DNA from: a bacterium
GTDB taxonomy: Bacteria > SZUA-79 > Acidulodesulfobacterales > Acidulodesulfobacteraceae
Direction: 5' to 3'
NCBI GenBank assembly: GCA_021800745.1
Contig: JAJYYS010000089.1
Span: forward strand, 1-6,650
Length of the DNA stretch: 6,650 nt
The position numbers and the translations under genes were made by a program. The notes under the pieces are model-generated. The model saw nothing but the letters and a program-made list of their open reading frames with translations. It did no database searches and was not told the origin of the DNA. Shown here in pieces: positions 1 through 6,444 of this stretch; positions within the stretch are counted from its first letter, which is position 1; each line of letters opens with the position of its first letter.

Positions 1-620
1 CCGGCGCTCGTCCTTTTAAGGCTGTAAAGATGCGCCGGAATATCGAATTTATCCATTATATCCTGAGCAATCGCCCTTACATATGTTCCTTTTGAAACGG
101 TGCATTTGAAATCTATAAAAGTATTCCGGCGCGATTTTACTTCGAAATTATAAATTTTAACTACGGATGTAGGATTTTCCAGAATTACGTCGATATTTTT
201 TCTTGCATATTTATATAGGGGAACTCCTTTATGTTTTCTGGCGCTGAAGGCTGGTATCTTTTGAATAAAATCGCCTTTTAAATTATTTAGATAGCTAATT
301 ACGCCGTCAGTTTCCGGATCGGAAACGTCTCTTCCGCCGTTTTGGCGGCCGGCGATATCGAGCGTATCAGTGCTTATGCCTAATTTAAGCGTCCCTTCGT
401 AAGATTTAGGAAGATTAATTAAGCTGTCCTGAAGCTTTGTAGCTTTATTTAAAAGAACGGGGAGAACTCCGGTCGCAAACGGATCCAAAGTTCCGGCATG
501 ACCTACTTTAGAACAGTTAAGCTCCTTTTTTATTAAAAAATCTACTTTGAACGAGGTCATATCTTTAGGCTTGTCTATGACTAAAATCCCGCTTATGCTG
601 TTATTTTTACCTTTATCCAT
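1..620 (-). CDS. truB: tRNA pseudouridine(55) synthase TruB, N-terminal part (cut by window edge)
   Basis: This enzyme converts U55 of the tRNA T-loop to pseudouridine in the cytoplasm. The frame starts at ATG 618-620 and stays open for 206 complete codons to the left edge, so the C-terminus (usually another 80-100 residues, often a PUA domain) is missing. Visible family signatures are GILVIDKPKDMTS at residues 11-23, the catalytic-Asp motif GHAGTLDPFATGVL at 40-53 with D46 as the expected nucleophile, YEGTLKLGISTDTLD at 74-88, PAFSARKHKGVPLY at 123-136 and SKGTYVRAIAQD at 176-187 with the conserved Arg. The start lies 8 bp after the nrnA-like stop. I see no Shine-Dalgarno sequence, so translation is probably coupled to the upstream gene. 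It is the last visible gene of the operon; rpsO and pnp often follow truB, but that lies outside the window. Identity is very secure; only the 3' end is unknown. Confidence 0.96.
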   Translation of the reverse strand, partial: MDKGKNNSISGILVIDKPKDMTSFKVDFLIKKELNCSKVGHAGTLDPFATGVLPVLLNKATKLQDSLINLPKSYEGTLKLGISTDTLDIAGRQNGGRDVSDPETDGVISYLNNLKGDFIQKIPAFSARKHKGVPLYKYARKNIDVILENPTSVVKIYNFEVKSRRNTFIDFKCTVSKGTYVRAIAQDIMDKFDIPAHLYSLKRTSA

Positions 621-628
621 AACCGTAT

Positions 629-1753
629 TTATATTATTTCGCCGCAATATTTATATACTTCGTTTTTAATTTCGTTTATATCGCCGCTTACTTTGCATCC
701 CGCCGCAAATTTATGTCCGCCGCCGCCAAACTTCTCAGCGACGTATGCGACGTTCGCGTAACTTTTAGACCTGAAATTCAATCTGTATTGATTGAATCCG
801 GTTTCCCTGAAAAATATCGCTATTTCGACTCCCTGAATCGACCTCGGATAGTTTACGAAATTTTCGTATAAACCGTTAATTCTGTTTCCGTCCCCTTCTT
901 TCAAAACATCTTCTATCATTTTCTTGGTTCCGACCATAGAGGCGACCTTTCCGTTGGAGGAAAATTCAAGCGTGTTTAAACTTTTCCCCAGCAGAAAATA
1001 CATCTCGGCGGGCTTGGTTTCAAAAAGCTCGGTGGCTATTTCAGCAGGGTCTAAATTATATTCGTTTAAAACGGAACATATATAAAAAGATCTTTTATTC
1101 GCCGAAGAATAATGAAAAGAACCGGTATCTGTCAATATAGACGTATATAAAGACAAAGCAATGTCGTCGTTTAGATACGATAATATTTTTTTTCTTTCTT
1201 CAATTCCGCATGGAAGAGGTTCGCCTAATTTGTCTCCAAGAAAATTATCGAAAGGAGAATACGCAATATCGTTTGCATAGGCTCCATATGCTAAAAAAAG
1301 ATAGAAAAGAACTTCGCCTGCAGAACTTGCGTCGGGCAGTACGAGGTTAGAATGTCCGAAAAATGTGTTTGTAAAATGATGGTCGATATTAATTATTCTG
1401 TTTATTACGGAGAGCTCTCCGTAATTAGCCCCTATGCGCGAAAATTCCCCGCAATCGACGACTATAAGCAAATCTATGGGTTCTTTCGGAAACTCGTTTA
1501 AAAATTTATCGACTCCCGGTAAAAATTTTAAATTATTAGGTATCTGGTCTTTATCGTATAAATAAACGTCTTTATCTAACGCCTTTAAAAAAAGGCCGGT
1601 CGCTATAACCGAACTTATAGCGTCGCCTTCAGGATTTTCATGCGTCGCTATAAGAACTTTTTTAGACGTTTCTATGATGTGGAATATATCTGCGGCGTAA
1701 TTATTTAAAGCCTTTAAATCCGAAGCCGAATATTCTTTTTTTATAGATACCAT
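629..1753 (-). CDS. nrnA: DHH/DHHA1-family phosphoesterase, NrnA-like (oligoribonuclease / pAp phosphatase)
   Basis: Members of this family degrade 2-5 nt RNAs to mononucleotides and/or dephosphorylate 3'-phosphoadenosine 5'-phosphate, using Mn2+ in the cytoplasm. Visible motifs are HENPEGDA at residues 38-45 (motif I), VVDCGEFSRIG at 98-108 (motif II), the DHH signature IDHHFTN at 123-129 followed by an ASSAGE stretch at 142-147, LTDTGSFHYSS at 207-217 (motif IV), and the DHHA1 substrate-binding GGGGH loop at 343-347. At 374 residues it is longer than the usual 310-330. The excess is an N-terminal extension of about 17 residues and an insertion of about 30 residues near 158-190. The first Asp of motif I is Glu (E42), a conservative change. 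The ATG at 1751-1753 follows the rbfA stop by 6 bp with no visible Shine-Dalgarno sequence, implying coupling. A DHH gene between rbfA and truB is common in several phyla. The choice between nanoRNase and pAp phosphatase as main activity cannot be made from sequence. Confidence 0.92.
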   Translation of the reverse strand: MVSIKKEYSASDLKALNNYAADIFHIIETSKKVLIATHENPEGDAISSVIATGLFLKALDKDVYLYDKDQIPNNLKFLPGVDKFLNEFPKEPIDLLIVVDCGEFSRIGANYGELSVINRIINIDHHFTNTFFGHSNLVLPDASSAGEVLFYLFLAYGAYANDIAYSPFDNFLGDKLGEPLPCGIEERKKILSYLNDDIALSLYTSILTDTGSFHYSSANKRSFYICSVLNEYNLDPAEIATELFETKPAEMYFLLGKSLNTLEFSSNGKVASMVGTKKMIEDVLKEGDGNRINGLYENFVNYPRSIQGVEIAIFFRETGFNQYRLNFRSKSYANVAYVAEKFGGGGHKFAAGCKVSGDINEIKNEVYKYCGEII

Positions 1754-1759
1754 AATTGT

Positions 1760-2116
1760 TTATTTTGTCGTTTGTTTTGTAGAATTATATTCGTTTATAA
1801 TCGTGTTTATATCAAAAGCCTTTTGTAATCCGCCGTAATATTCAAATCTGATTTCCGGCACTACCCTCAAAAGAACCTTGGAAAAAACATTTTTTTTAAT
1901 AAAATTTTTGGAACTTTCGAAACCGCTTAACGCTTTTTTTATTTCTTTTTCGGAACCCAATACGCTGAAAAATATTTTACAGAATTTTAGGTCCTTCGAT
2001 ATTTCCGCGCTTATAATAGTAACGTTTTTCAATCTGGCGTCGTTTACCTCAAATTCCAAACACAAAGAAACTTCCCTGGATATCATTTCCGCCACTCTTT
2101 TATTTCTTTCTATCAA
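1760..2116 (-). CDS. rbfA: 30S ribosome-binding factor RbfA, TTG start
   Basis: RbfA is a small KH-fold protein that binds the immature 30S subunit near the 5' end of 16S rRNA and supports late maturation and cold adaptation. The 118-residue product matches the family in length. It shows the N-terminal RNKRVAEMISREVS helix (residues 4-17), the VNDARLKNVTI segment (24-34, in place of the usual DPRL..VTI), the ISKDLKFCKIFFSVLG strand region (39-54) and the VLLRVVPEIRFEY strand (81-93). The start is TTG at 2114-2116. No ATG or GTG fits the conserved N-terminus, and a good GGGAGAG ribosome-binding site lies 10 nt upstream. An ATG inside that site opens only a four-codon frame. The gene follows infB by 39 bp and precedes the DHH gene by 6 bp, which fits the usual infB-rbfA pairing. 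Confidence 0.94.
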   Translation of the reverse strand: MIERNKRVAEMISREVSLCLEFEVNDARLKNVTIISAEISKDLKFCKIFFSVLGSEKEIKKALSGFESSKNFIKKNVFSKVLLRVVPEIRFEYYGGLQKAFDINTIINEYNSTKQTTK

Positions 2117-2126
2117 TTTATTAAAA

Positions 2127-2133
2127 CTCTCCC
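2127..2133 (-). promoter_or_regulatory. Ribosome-binding site deciding the TTG start of rbfA
   Basis: The minus strand reads GGGAGAG here, ending 10 nt before the TTG at 2114-2116. It is the only Shine-Dalgarno-like element in the 39-bp infB-rbfA gap. Together with the family alignment of the N-terminus, it supports the non-ATG start. Confidence 0.7.
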
Positions 2134-2155
2134 ATATATATGCAAATAAATCTTT

Positions 2156-4480
2156 TTACGCGTTATTGACCGAAGATTCCAGCGTCTGCTTAATATATTC
2201 TATATCATAAGCTTCTACGATATCTCCGACTTTTATATCGTTAAAATTTTCAAGCAGAATCCCGCATTCAAAATTTGCCTGAACTTCTTTTGCGTCTTCT
2301 TTAAACCTTTTCAACGAATCTATATGCCCAGTGTATATAACTACATTATCTCGTAAAAGTCTGGCGCTGGACGATCTTTTAATAAATCCGCTTAATACGA
2401 AAGATCCTGCAACCGCTCCAAACTTTGGAACGTTAAAAACGCTCCTTACTTCCGCCTTACCCGTAATTCTTTCTTTTTCTATTGGGGCAAGCAAGCCCTC
2501 CATTGCATCTTTTATATCTTTTACCGCATCGTAAATAATGCTGTAGTACCTGATTTCTATTCCTTCGGTTTCGCTTAATGCCGAAGCTTTAGACTCCGGA
2601 CGTACGTTAAAGGCTATGATTATGGAATTAGTCGCTTTTGCAAGCATAACGTCGCTTTCGGTAATTGCCGACGCTCCGCTGTGTATTATATTGACTTTTA
2701 CCTTAGGATTGGAAAGTTTTTTAAACGACTGTATTAGCGCTTCCATAGAGCCGTAAACATCAGTTTTAACGATTAATCTAAGTTCTTTTACGTCGCCGGA
2801 TTTAATTTTTTCGTACAATCCTTCCAAAGTAAGCCTTGCATTGGAGCTTAACTCGACTTCCCTGTGCTTCAACTGTCTTTCCATACTTATTCTTTTTGCT
2901 TCTTTCTCGTCCTTAAGGGCGATAAAATTGTCTCCGGGAGATGCAACGCCTTCCAAACCGAATATTTCGACGGGAATGGACGGGCCGGCCGTTTCAATCT
3001 TGTTTCCCTTGTAATCAAGCATTGCCCTGACTTTGACATAATACAAACCGCATACCGCGCTGTCGTTTACCTTTAAAGTGCCGCTCTGGATTAAAACCGT
3101 AGCTACCGGACCCCTTCCCTTATCGAGCTTTGCTTCGATAACGGTTCCTCTTGCCGGCTTATTCGGATTTGCTTTTAATTCTAATATTTCGGATTGAAGT
3201 ATGATGAGTTCTAGAAGCTCTTTTATTCCGACGCCCGTTTTAGCCGAAACCTGTGCATAAAGAGTCGTTCCGCCCAGTTCCTCCGAAACGAGACCGTATT
3301 CCAGAAGGCTGTTTTTAATTTTAGCGGGGTTTGCACCGGGCTTGTCTATTTTATTTATGGCGACTATAATAGGAACATTGGCGGCTTTAGCATGGTTAAT
3401 TGCTTCTATTGTCTGAGGCATAACTCCGTCGTCCGCCGCAACTACAAGAACTACTATATCGGTTATGCCCGCGCCTCTCGCCCTCATTTCCGTAAACGCT
3501 TCATGGCCGGGGGTATCCAGAAAAGTAATCATGGAATCGTCTATCTTAACGCTGTATGCGCCTATGTGCTGCGTTATTCCGCCGGCTTCGTTAGACGTAA
3601 CGTTTGTTTTTCTTATGGCATCGAGAAGTGAAGTCTTGCCGTGGTCGACGTGGCCCATAACCGTCACTACCGGAGCTCTCGGCAGAAGCGATTCTTCTGC
3701 GTCAACGGATTCTTCCAGCGCTATCGCCTCGTTAAAGCTGACGTTTTCTACGGTATATCCGTACTCGGAAGCGATAAGGGAAGCCGCGTCTATGTCTATT
3801 ATATGGTTCATAGTAGCTATTATGCCGACGTCCATTAATTTTTTTATAACTTCGGACGCTTTGACTCCGAGAGACTGGGATAATTCGTTTACGGTTATGC
3901 CGCTGCTTATTTTAATTACTTTCTTGGACGCCTTTTTTTCCGGAACTATCTGCTGGACGCGCTTGGGCTGTTTATGAAACTTGCCGCCGAATTTTCTTTT
4001 ATGCTTCCTGAAAATAAACGATTCCCCTTCTTCGGACGTATCTATAAACTTTTCGTTTTTAGAAAATTTAGCTTGAGGGCCTTTCTTTATTTCTTCTTTT
4101 TTGACGGGTTTTTTATGGGAAGCGGATTCGGCCGCTTCTCCCGAAATACTTTTAACTTTCAGATTATCTAATGTTTTTATTACGCTGAGAACGTCCGGTT
4201 TTTGAGCTTCTTCTTTTTTGCCGACTTTTTTTGATTTAACAGCGTTTTCTTTTTCCTTGAGGGGCATTTCTTCAGCGGCTGAGGGATGCGGCGGCTCAGT
4301 CTTTTTATGCTCTTTGGTTAAAACTCCGGCGGGCGCTAAGAGGTTTTCACCGCTTTCCTGCTTTTCGGCTAAAGATATATTTTCCGGCGCCGCCTCAGAC
4401 GGAATTCCTTTAGTTTCTTCCGGTTCCGTCCTGCTTGCCCTTCTTCTGATAACTCCTTTAGAAACCCTTCTTTCTTCCAT
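2156..4480 (-). CDS. infB: Translation initiation factor IF-2
   Basis: IF-2 is the GTPase that brings initiator fMet-tRNA to the 30S subunit and promotes 50S joining. The 774-residue product has a poorly conserved, Lys/Glu-rich and probably disordered N-terminus (about 1-180). An IF2_N domain follows at about 185-241. The GTPase domain starts near 268: G1 GHVDHGKT at 276-283, G2 GGITQHIG at 300-307, G3 DTPGHE at 322-327, G4 NKID at 376-379 and G5 SAK at 412-414. Domain II begins near 443, with [10 protein letters not shown] at 508-517. Domain III spans roughly 545-655. The fMet-tRNA-binding domain IV spans about 670-760 and includes [12 protein letters not shown] at 722-733 and FECG at 737-740. 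In domain IV the family's AGCYV-type segment reads AGSFV, so Ser replaces the commonly seen Cys. Length lies between Bacillus (about 716) and E. coli (890). The ATG at 4478-4480 has AAGGG 6 nt upstream. The gene follows nusA by 51 bp with no ylxR or L7Ae-like gene between them. Confidence 0.98.
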   Translation of the reverse strand: MEERRVSKGVIRRRASRTEPEETKGIPSEAAPENISLAEKQESGENLLAPAGVLTKEHKKTEPPHPSAAEEMPLKEKENAVKSKKVGKKEEAQKPDVLSVIKTLDNLKVKSISGEAAESASHKKPVKKEEIKKGPQAKFSKNEKFIDTSEEGESFIFRKHKRKFGGKFHKQPKRVQQIVPEKKASKKVIKISSGITVNELSQSLGVKASEVIKKLMDVGIIATMNHIIDIDAASLIASEYGYTVENVSFNEAIALEESVDAEESLLPRAPVVTVMGHVDHGKTSLLDAIRKTNVTSNEAGGITQHIGAYSVKIDDSMITFLDTPGHEAFTEMRARGAGITDIVVLVVAADDGVMPQTIEAINHAKAANVPIIVAINKIDKPGANPAKIKNSLLEYGLVSEELGGTTLYAQVSAKTGVGIKELLELIILQSEILELKANPNKPARGTVIEAKLDKGRGPVATVLIQSGTLKVNDSAVCGLYYVKVRAMLDYKGNKIETAGPSIPVEIFGLEGVASPGDNFIALKDEKEAKRISMERQLKHREVELSSNARLTLEGLYEKIKSGDVKELRLIVKTDVYGSMEALIQSFKKLSNPKVKVNIIHSGASAITESDVMLAKATNSIIIAFNVRPESKASALSETEGIEIRYYSIIYDAVKDIKDAMEGLLAPIEKERITGKAEVRSVFNVPKFGAVAGSFVLSGFIKRSSSARLLRDNVVIYTGHIDSLKRFKEDAKEVQANFECGILLENFNDIKVGDIVEAYDIEYIKQTLESSVNNA

Positions 4481-4486
4481 TATTTT

Positions 4487-4523
4487 CCCTTTTTTAAAGG
4501 AGACAGACTTAGAGGTCTGCCCC
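4487..4523 (-). promoter_or_regulatory. nusA-infB intergenic hairpins overlapping the infB ribosome-binding site
   Basis: Read on the minus strand, 4523-4500 can form a 9-bp stem (GGGGCAGAC with GUCUGUCUC, two G-U pairs) around a 6-nt CUCUAA loop. Directly downstream, CCUUU (4500-4496) can pair with AAAGG (4492-4488) around a 3-nt loop. The AAGGG at 4491-4487 is the infB Shine-Dalgarno sequence, so the second stem would partly mask it. No U-tract follows the larger stem, so this is not a simple intrinsic terminator. A role in translational control or RNA processing is inference only; the pairings are seen directly. Confidence 0.4.
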
Positions 4524-4531
4524 TTTCTCTT

Positions 4532-5827
4532 TTAAATAGTATCTTTTTCTATTTTTTCTTTAAGTTCCACATCTGATTTTACTTTTTCTGAATAAACGCT
4601 TGCCGAGTTAATAATCTTCGCGGCTTTTTTTACATCTACGGAAATATCTTTGGCTAACTTTTCGGCATCCGCGTTAACTATATCTGTTGCCGAAACATAT
4701 CCGTTATCATATAAAAGTTTTGCCGTAATTTCCCCTACTCCGGGTATATCCATAAGGTCTTTGTAAGCGTTTTTATCCTTTGCGCTGATTTTAGATTCGC
4801 TTAGAATGTCTATTTTATAACCTGTAATTTTTGAGGCAAGCCTTACGTTTTGACCCTGTTTACCTATCGCAAGCGCAAGCTGGTCGTCCGGAACTATAAC
4901 GGCAATCGACTTCAAGTCCTCATTGACTATAATATTGGAAACTTCAACGGAACTTAAAGCGCTTACGACAAATTTCGATGGGTTATCCGAATAAGGTATA
5001 ATATCTATTTTTTCGCCTCTAAGCTCGTTGGTTATGCTCTGTATCCTGATTCCCCTCATTCCCACGCATGCGCCTACCGGATCTATGTCCTTATTAGTGG
5101 TCGCAACGGCAATTTTAGACCTGAATCCGGGCGCTCTGGCAACTCTCACTATCTTAACCGCTCCATCATATATTTCCGGAACTTCGGTCTCAAAAAGTTT
5201 AATGAGAAACTCGTCCGAAGCGCGGGAAAGAATAAGTTTAGGTCCGCCTTTTTCCATTTTAATATTGGACAGAACGGCTCTTATCCTGTCGTGCGGTCTG
5301 TATGTTTCACTGAATATTTGCTCCTGTCTCGGCAAAACAGCCTCGGTTTTTCCAAGATCTACTATTATCAAGGACTTCTCAACCTTTCTTACAAGCCCGC
5401 TGACTATATCTCCCTTCCTCTCGTTAAATTCGTTAAAAATATTTTTGTATTCTATTTCCTTTATTTTTTGGAAAATAACCTGTTTTGCAACCTGCGCTTC
5501 TATTCTTCCGTAAATATTTTTTTCGACTTTAAGTCCCAGGCTGTCTCCGACAATAGCATCGGGGTCAACCTCTAGGGCTTCTTCGAGGGATATTTCCATT
5601 TTAGTATTTTTAATATCCTCTACCACATGTTTAAACATAAAAACCTCGATCTCTCCGGTTTCTTCAGTAAAATGCGCTTCCAAATCGTAACCCTGACCAA
5701 GGTTTTTTCTGGCTATAGCAAGAATAGCCTGCTCTAAAGCCTCTACCACCAGATATCTTTCGATATTTTTATCTTTTGATACCTGGTCTATCACCGGATT
5801 CAAATCGTTTATAATAATTTGCGGCAC
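4532..5827 (-). CDS. nusA: Transcription termination/antitermination factor NusA, GTG start
   Basis: NusA binds RNA polymerase and nascent RNA, and modulates pausing, intrinsic termination and antitermination. The 431-residue product has the N-terminal RNA-polymerase-binding domain (about 1-125), an S1 domain (about 137-201, GDIVSGLVRKVE onward), KH1 (about 230-280, with GACVGMRGIRIQ at 252-263) and KH2 (about 304-345, with AIGKQGQNVRLA at 320-331). A single helix-hairpin-helix region lies at about 358-393 (MDIPGVGEITAKLL), followed by a charged tail. This is longer than the Bacillus protein (about 371), which lacks a C-terminal extension, and shorter than E. coli NusA (495), which has two acidic repeats. 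The start is GTG at 5825-5827, backed by a strong AAGGAG 7 nt upstream. The gene lies 30 bp after rimP, as usual. Because an intrinsic-terminator-like hairpin precedes rimP, NusA could act on its own operon leader; that is inference. Confidence 0.98.
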   Translation of the reverse strand: MPQIIINDLNPVIDQVSKDKNIERYLVVEALEQAILAIARKNLGQGYDLEAHFTEETGEIEVFMFKHVVEDIKNTKMEISLEEALEVDPDAIVGDSLGLKVEKNIYGRIEAQVAKQVIFQKIKEIEYKNIFNEFNERKGDIVSGLVRKVEKSLIIVDLGKTEAVLPRQEQIFSETYRPHDRIRAVLSNIKMEKGGPKLILSRASDEFLIKLFETEVPEIYDGAVKIVRVARAPGFRSKIAVATTNKDIDPVGACVGMRGIRIQSITNELRGEKIDIIPYSDNPSKFVVSALSSVEVSNIIVNEDLKSIAVIVPDDQLALAIGKQGQNVRLASKITGYKIDILSESKISAKDKNAYKDLMDIPGVGEITAKLLYDNGYVSATDIVNADAEKLAKDISVDVKKAAKIINSASVYSEKVKSDVELKEKIEKDTI

Positions 5828-5834
5828 CTTAAAA

Positions 5835-5840
5835 CTCCTT
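5835..5840 (-). promoter_or_regulatory. Strong ribosome-binding site for the GTG start of nusA
   Basis: The minus strand reads AAGGAG, followed by a 7-nt spacer and GTG at 5825-5827. It is the best Shine-Dalgarno match among the operon genes and fixes the non-ATG start of nusA. Confidence 0.85.
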
Positions 5841-5857
5841 AATTTTATAAATTTATA

Positions 5858-6337
5858 TTATACGACTAATAAATTTCCTTTCTTTATATCGCAAAAACCT
5901 ACCGTCAGCGGTTTCTTCTCTATCTCGTCAAAAATCGTAACGCCGGCGTTTTCGTTTTCGCCGGATGTATCCGTTATCTCTCCGATGAGATTCATTCTGC
6001 CTTCCATTTTATTTTTTAACGCTATTTTTACTCTTTTGCCTATAAATTTTTTATAATCGTTAAACTTCAAAAGAACCCTGTTTACGCCGGGGGACGAAAC
6101 TTCAAGGGTGTATTTAAATTTTATAATGTCTTTGACGTCCAGAATCATACTCAATTCCTTAGATATTTCGGATAAAGCCGATATATCTACTCCGCCGTCG
6201 GCATCGACATACACTCTTAAAATAGCGCCGCTGTTCTTTCTTGCGGGGAAAAACACCGCCCCCACAAGATAGCATCCGTAATAAGGTACTATATCCTCGA
6301 TAATTTTTTCTATATCTTTTATTAAATTTTCATGCAT
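5858..6337 (-). CDS. rimP: Ribosome maturation factor RimP
   Basis: RimP binds the free 30S subunit and helps assemble its head region around S12. I place the start at ATG 6335-6337, giving 159 residues. A longer reading from GTG at 6362-6364 adds MGYTRFFCF, whose codons lie inside a terminator-like hairpin and its U-tract and do not resemble the family. From the ATG, the N-domain begins with an ENLIKDIEKIIEDIV helix (3-17). It contains LRVYVDADGGVDIS at 40-53 and the family signature YTLEVSSPGVNRVL at 76-89. The C-terminal SH3-like domain covers about 95-159. No Shine-Dalgarno sequence precedes this ATG; the bases before it are almost all T. Initiation may therefore be weak or depend on the overlapping 18-codon leader frame. 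The gene comes first in the operon and is followed by nusA after 30 bp, the classic bacterial pairing. Confidence 0.93.
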   Translation of the reverse strand: MHENLIKDIEKIIEDIVPYYGCYLVGAVFFPARKNSGAILRVYVDADGGVDISALSEISKELSMILDVKDIIKFKYTLEVSSPGVNRVLLKFNDYKKFIGKRVKIALKNKMEGRMNLIGEITDTSGENENAGVTIFDEIEKKPLTVGFCDIKKGNLLVV

Positions 6338-6386
6338 AAAACAAAAAAAGCGGGTATAACCCACTTTTATATAAAAACCCTGTCAT
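6330..6386 (-). other. Possible 18-codon leader ORF overlapping the rimP start
   Basis: ATG at 6384-6386 opens a frame encoding MTGFLYKSGLYPLFLFYA, closed by TGA at 6330-6332. It runs through the whole terminator-like hairpin and its U-tract, and its stop overlaps the first codons of rimP in another frame (TATGCATGA). An in-frame ATG at 6408-6410 would lengthen it by 8 codons, but that sits at the predicted transcription start. The upstream AAAAAAGA is only a poor ribosome-binding match. There is no run of one regulatory amino acid, so classical amino-acid attenuation is unlikely. Chance is possible for so short a frame in AT-rich DNA. Confidence 0.25.
6338..6368 (-). terminator. Intrinsic terminator-like hairpin directly before rimP (truA terminator or operon attenuator)
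   Basis: On the minus strand, AAAAGUGGGU (6368-6359) pairs with ACCCGCUUUU (6355-6346) around a UAU loop. The stem has 10 bp, one of them a G-U pair. The U-tract consists of seven Us (6349-6343), G, then four Us (6341-6338), and it ends on the base before the rimP ATG. This is a textbook intrinsic terminator by form. It could end truA transcripts. It also lies about 40 nt downstream of the predicted rimP-operon promoter start, so it could attenuate the operon. The plus-strand form has only a short, interrupted T-run and is weaker. Confidence 0.75.
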
Positions 6387-6415
6387 AAAATCTTTTTTAT
6401 ATACTATCATATAGA

Positions 6416-6444
6416 ATTATAAATAAAATTTAATAAAATATCAA
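6416..6444 (-). promoter_or_regulatory. Predicted sigma-70-type promoter for the rimP-nusA-infB operon
   Basis: The minus strand carries TTGATA (6444-6439, one mismatch to TTGACA), a 17-bp spacer and a perfect TATAAT (6421-6416). Transcription would begin near 6407-6409, giving a leader of about 70 nt before the rimP ATG. The -35 box overlaps the truA stop codon (6441-6443). The surrounding DNA is very AT-rich, which raises the chance of spurious -10 matches. The optimal spacing and the location at the head of the operon make this a good candidate. Confidence 0.7.

Noticed and set aside
2130..2135. An ATG within the rbfA ribosome-binding region as an alternative rbfA start
   Set aside because: It opens only ATG GGA GAG TTT TAA, in a different frame from rbfA, so it cannot be the rbfA start.
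3465..3977. A 170-codon open frame on the plus strand opposite the infB GTPase and IF2_N region
   Set aside because: It lies wholly opposite a strongly conserved gene, shows no recognisable domain, and its composition is what the complement of infB would give. The same holds for the other plus-strand frames at 1878-2210, 4218-4535 and 5028-5513.
3900..4480. The Lys/Glu-rich N-terminal region of IF-2 as a separate or fused gene, or a tandem repeat
   Set aside because: Variable, charged, low-complexity N-termini are normal for bacterial IF-2. I see no regular repeat unit, and the frame is continuous from a well-placed ribosome-binding site.
5846..5857. A perfect 12-bp palindrome (TATAAATTTATA) in the rimP-nusA gap, a possible operator or internal -10 box
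   Set aside because: It is made only of A and T in an AT-rich gap, I found no convincing -35 at the right spacing, and the genes are tightly packed. Chance is the simpler explanation.
6346..6368. The hairpin before rimP as a bidirectional terminator for plus-strand transcription
   Set aside because: The plus-strand T-run after the stem is short and interrupted (TTTTATAT), and no plus-strand gene ends nearby.
6338..6440. A riboswitch or metY-like tRNA gene in the gap before rimP, as in the enterobacterial nusA operon
   Set aside because: The gap is only 103 bp, has no cloverleaf or T-loop (GTTCGA-like) sequence, and shows no conserved aptamer motif that I recognise.
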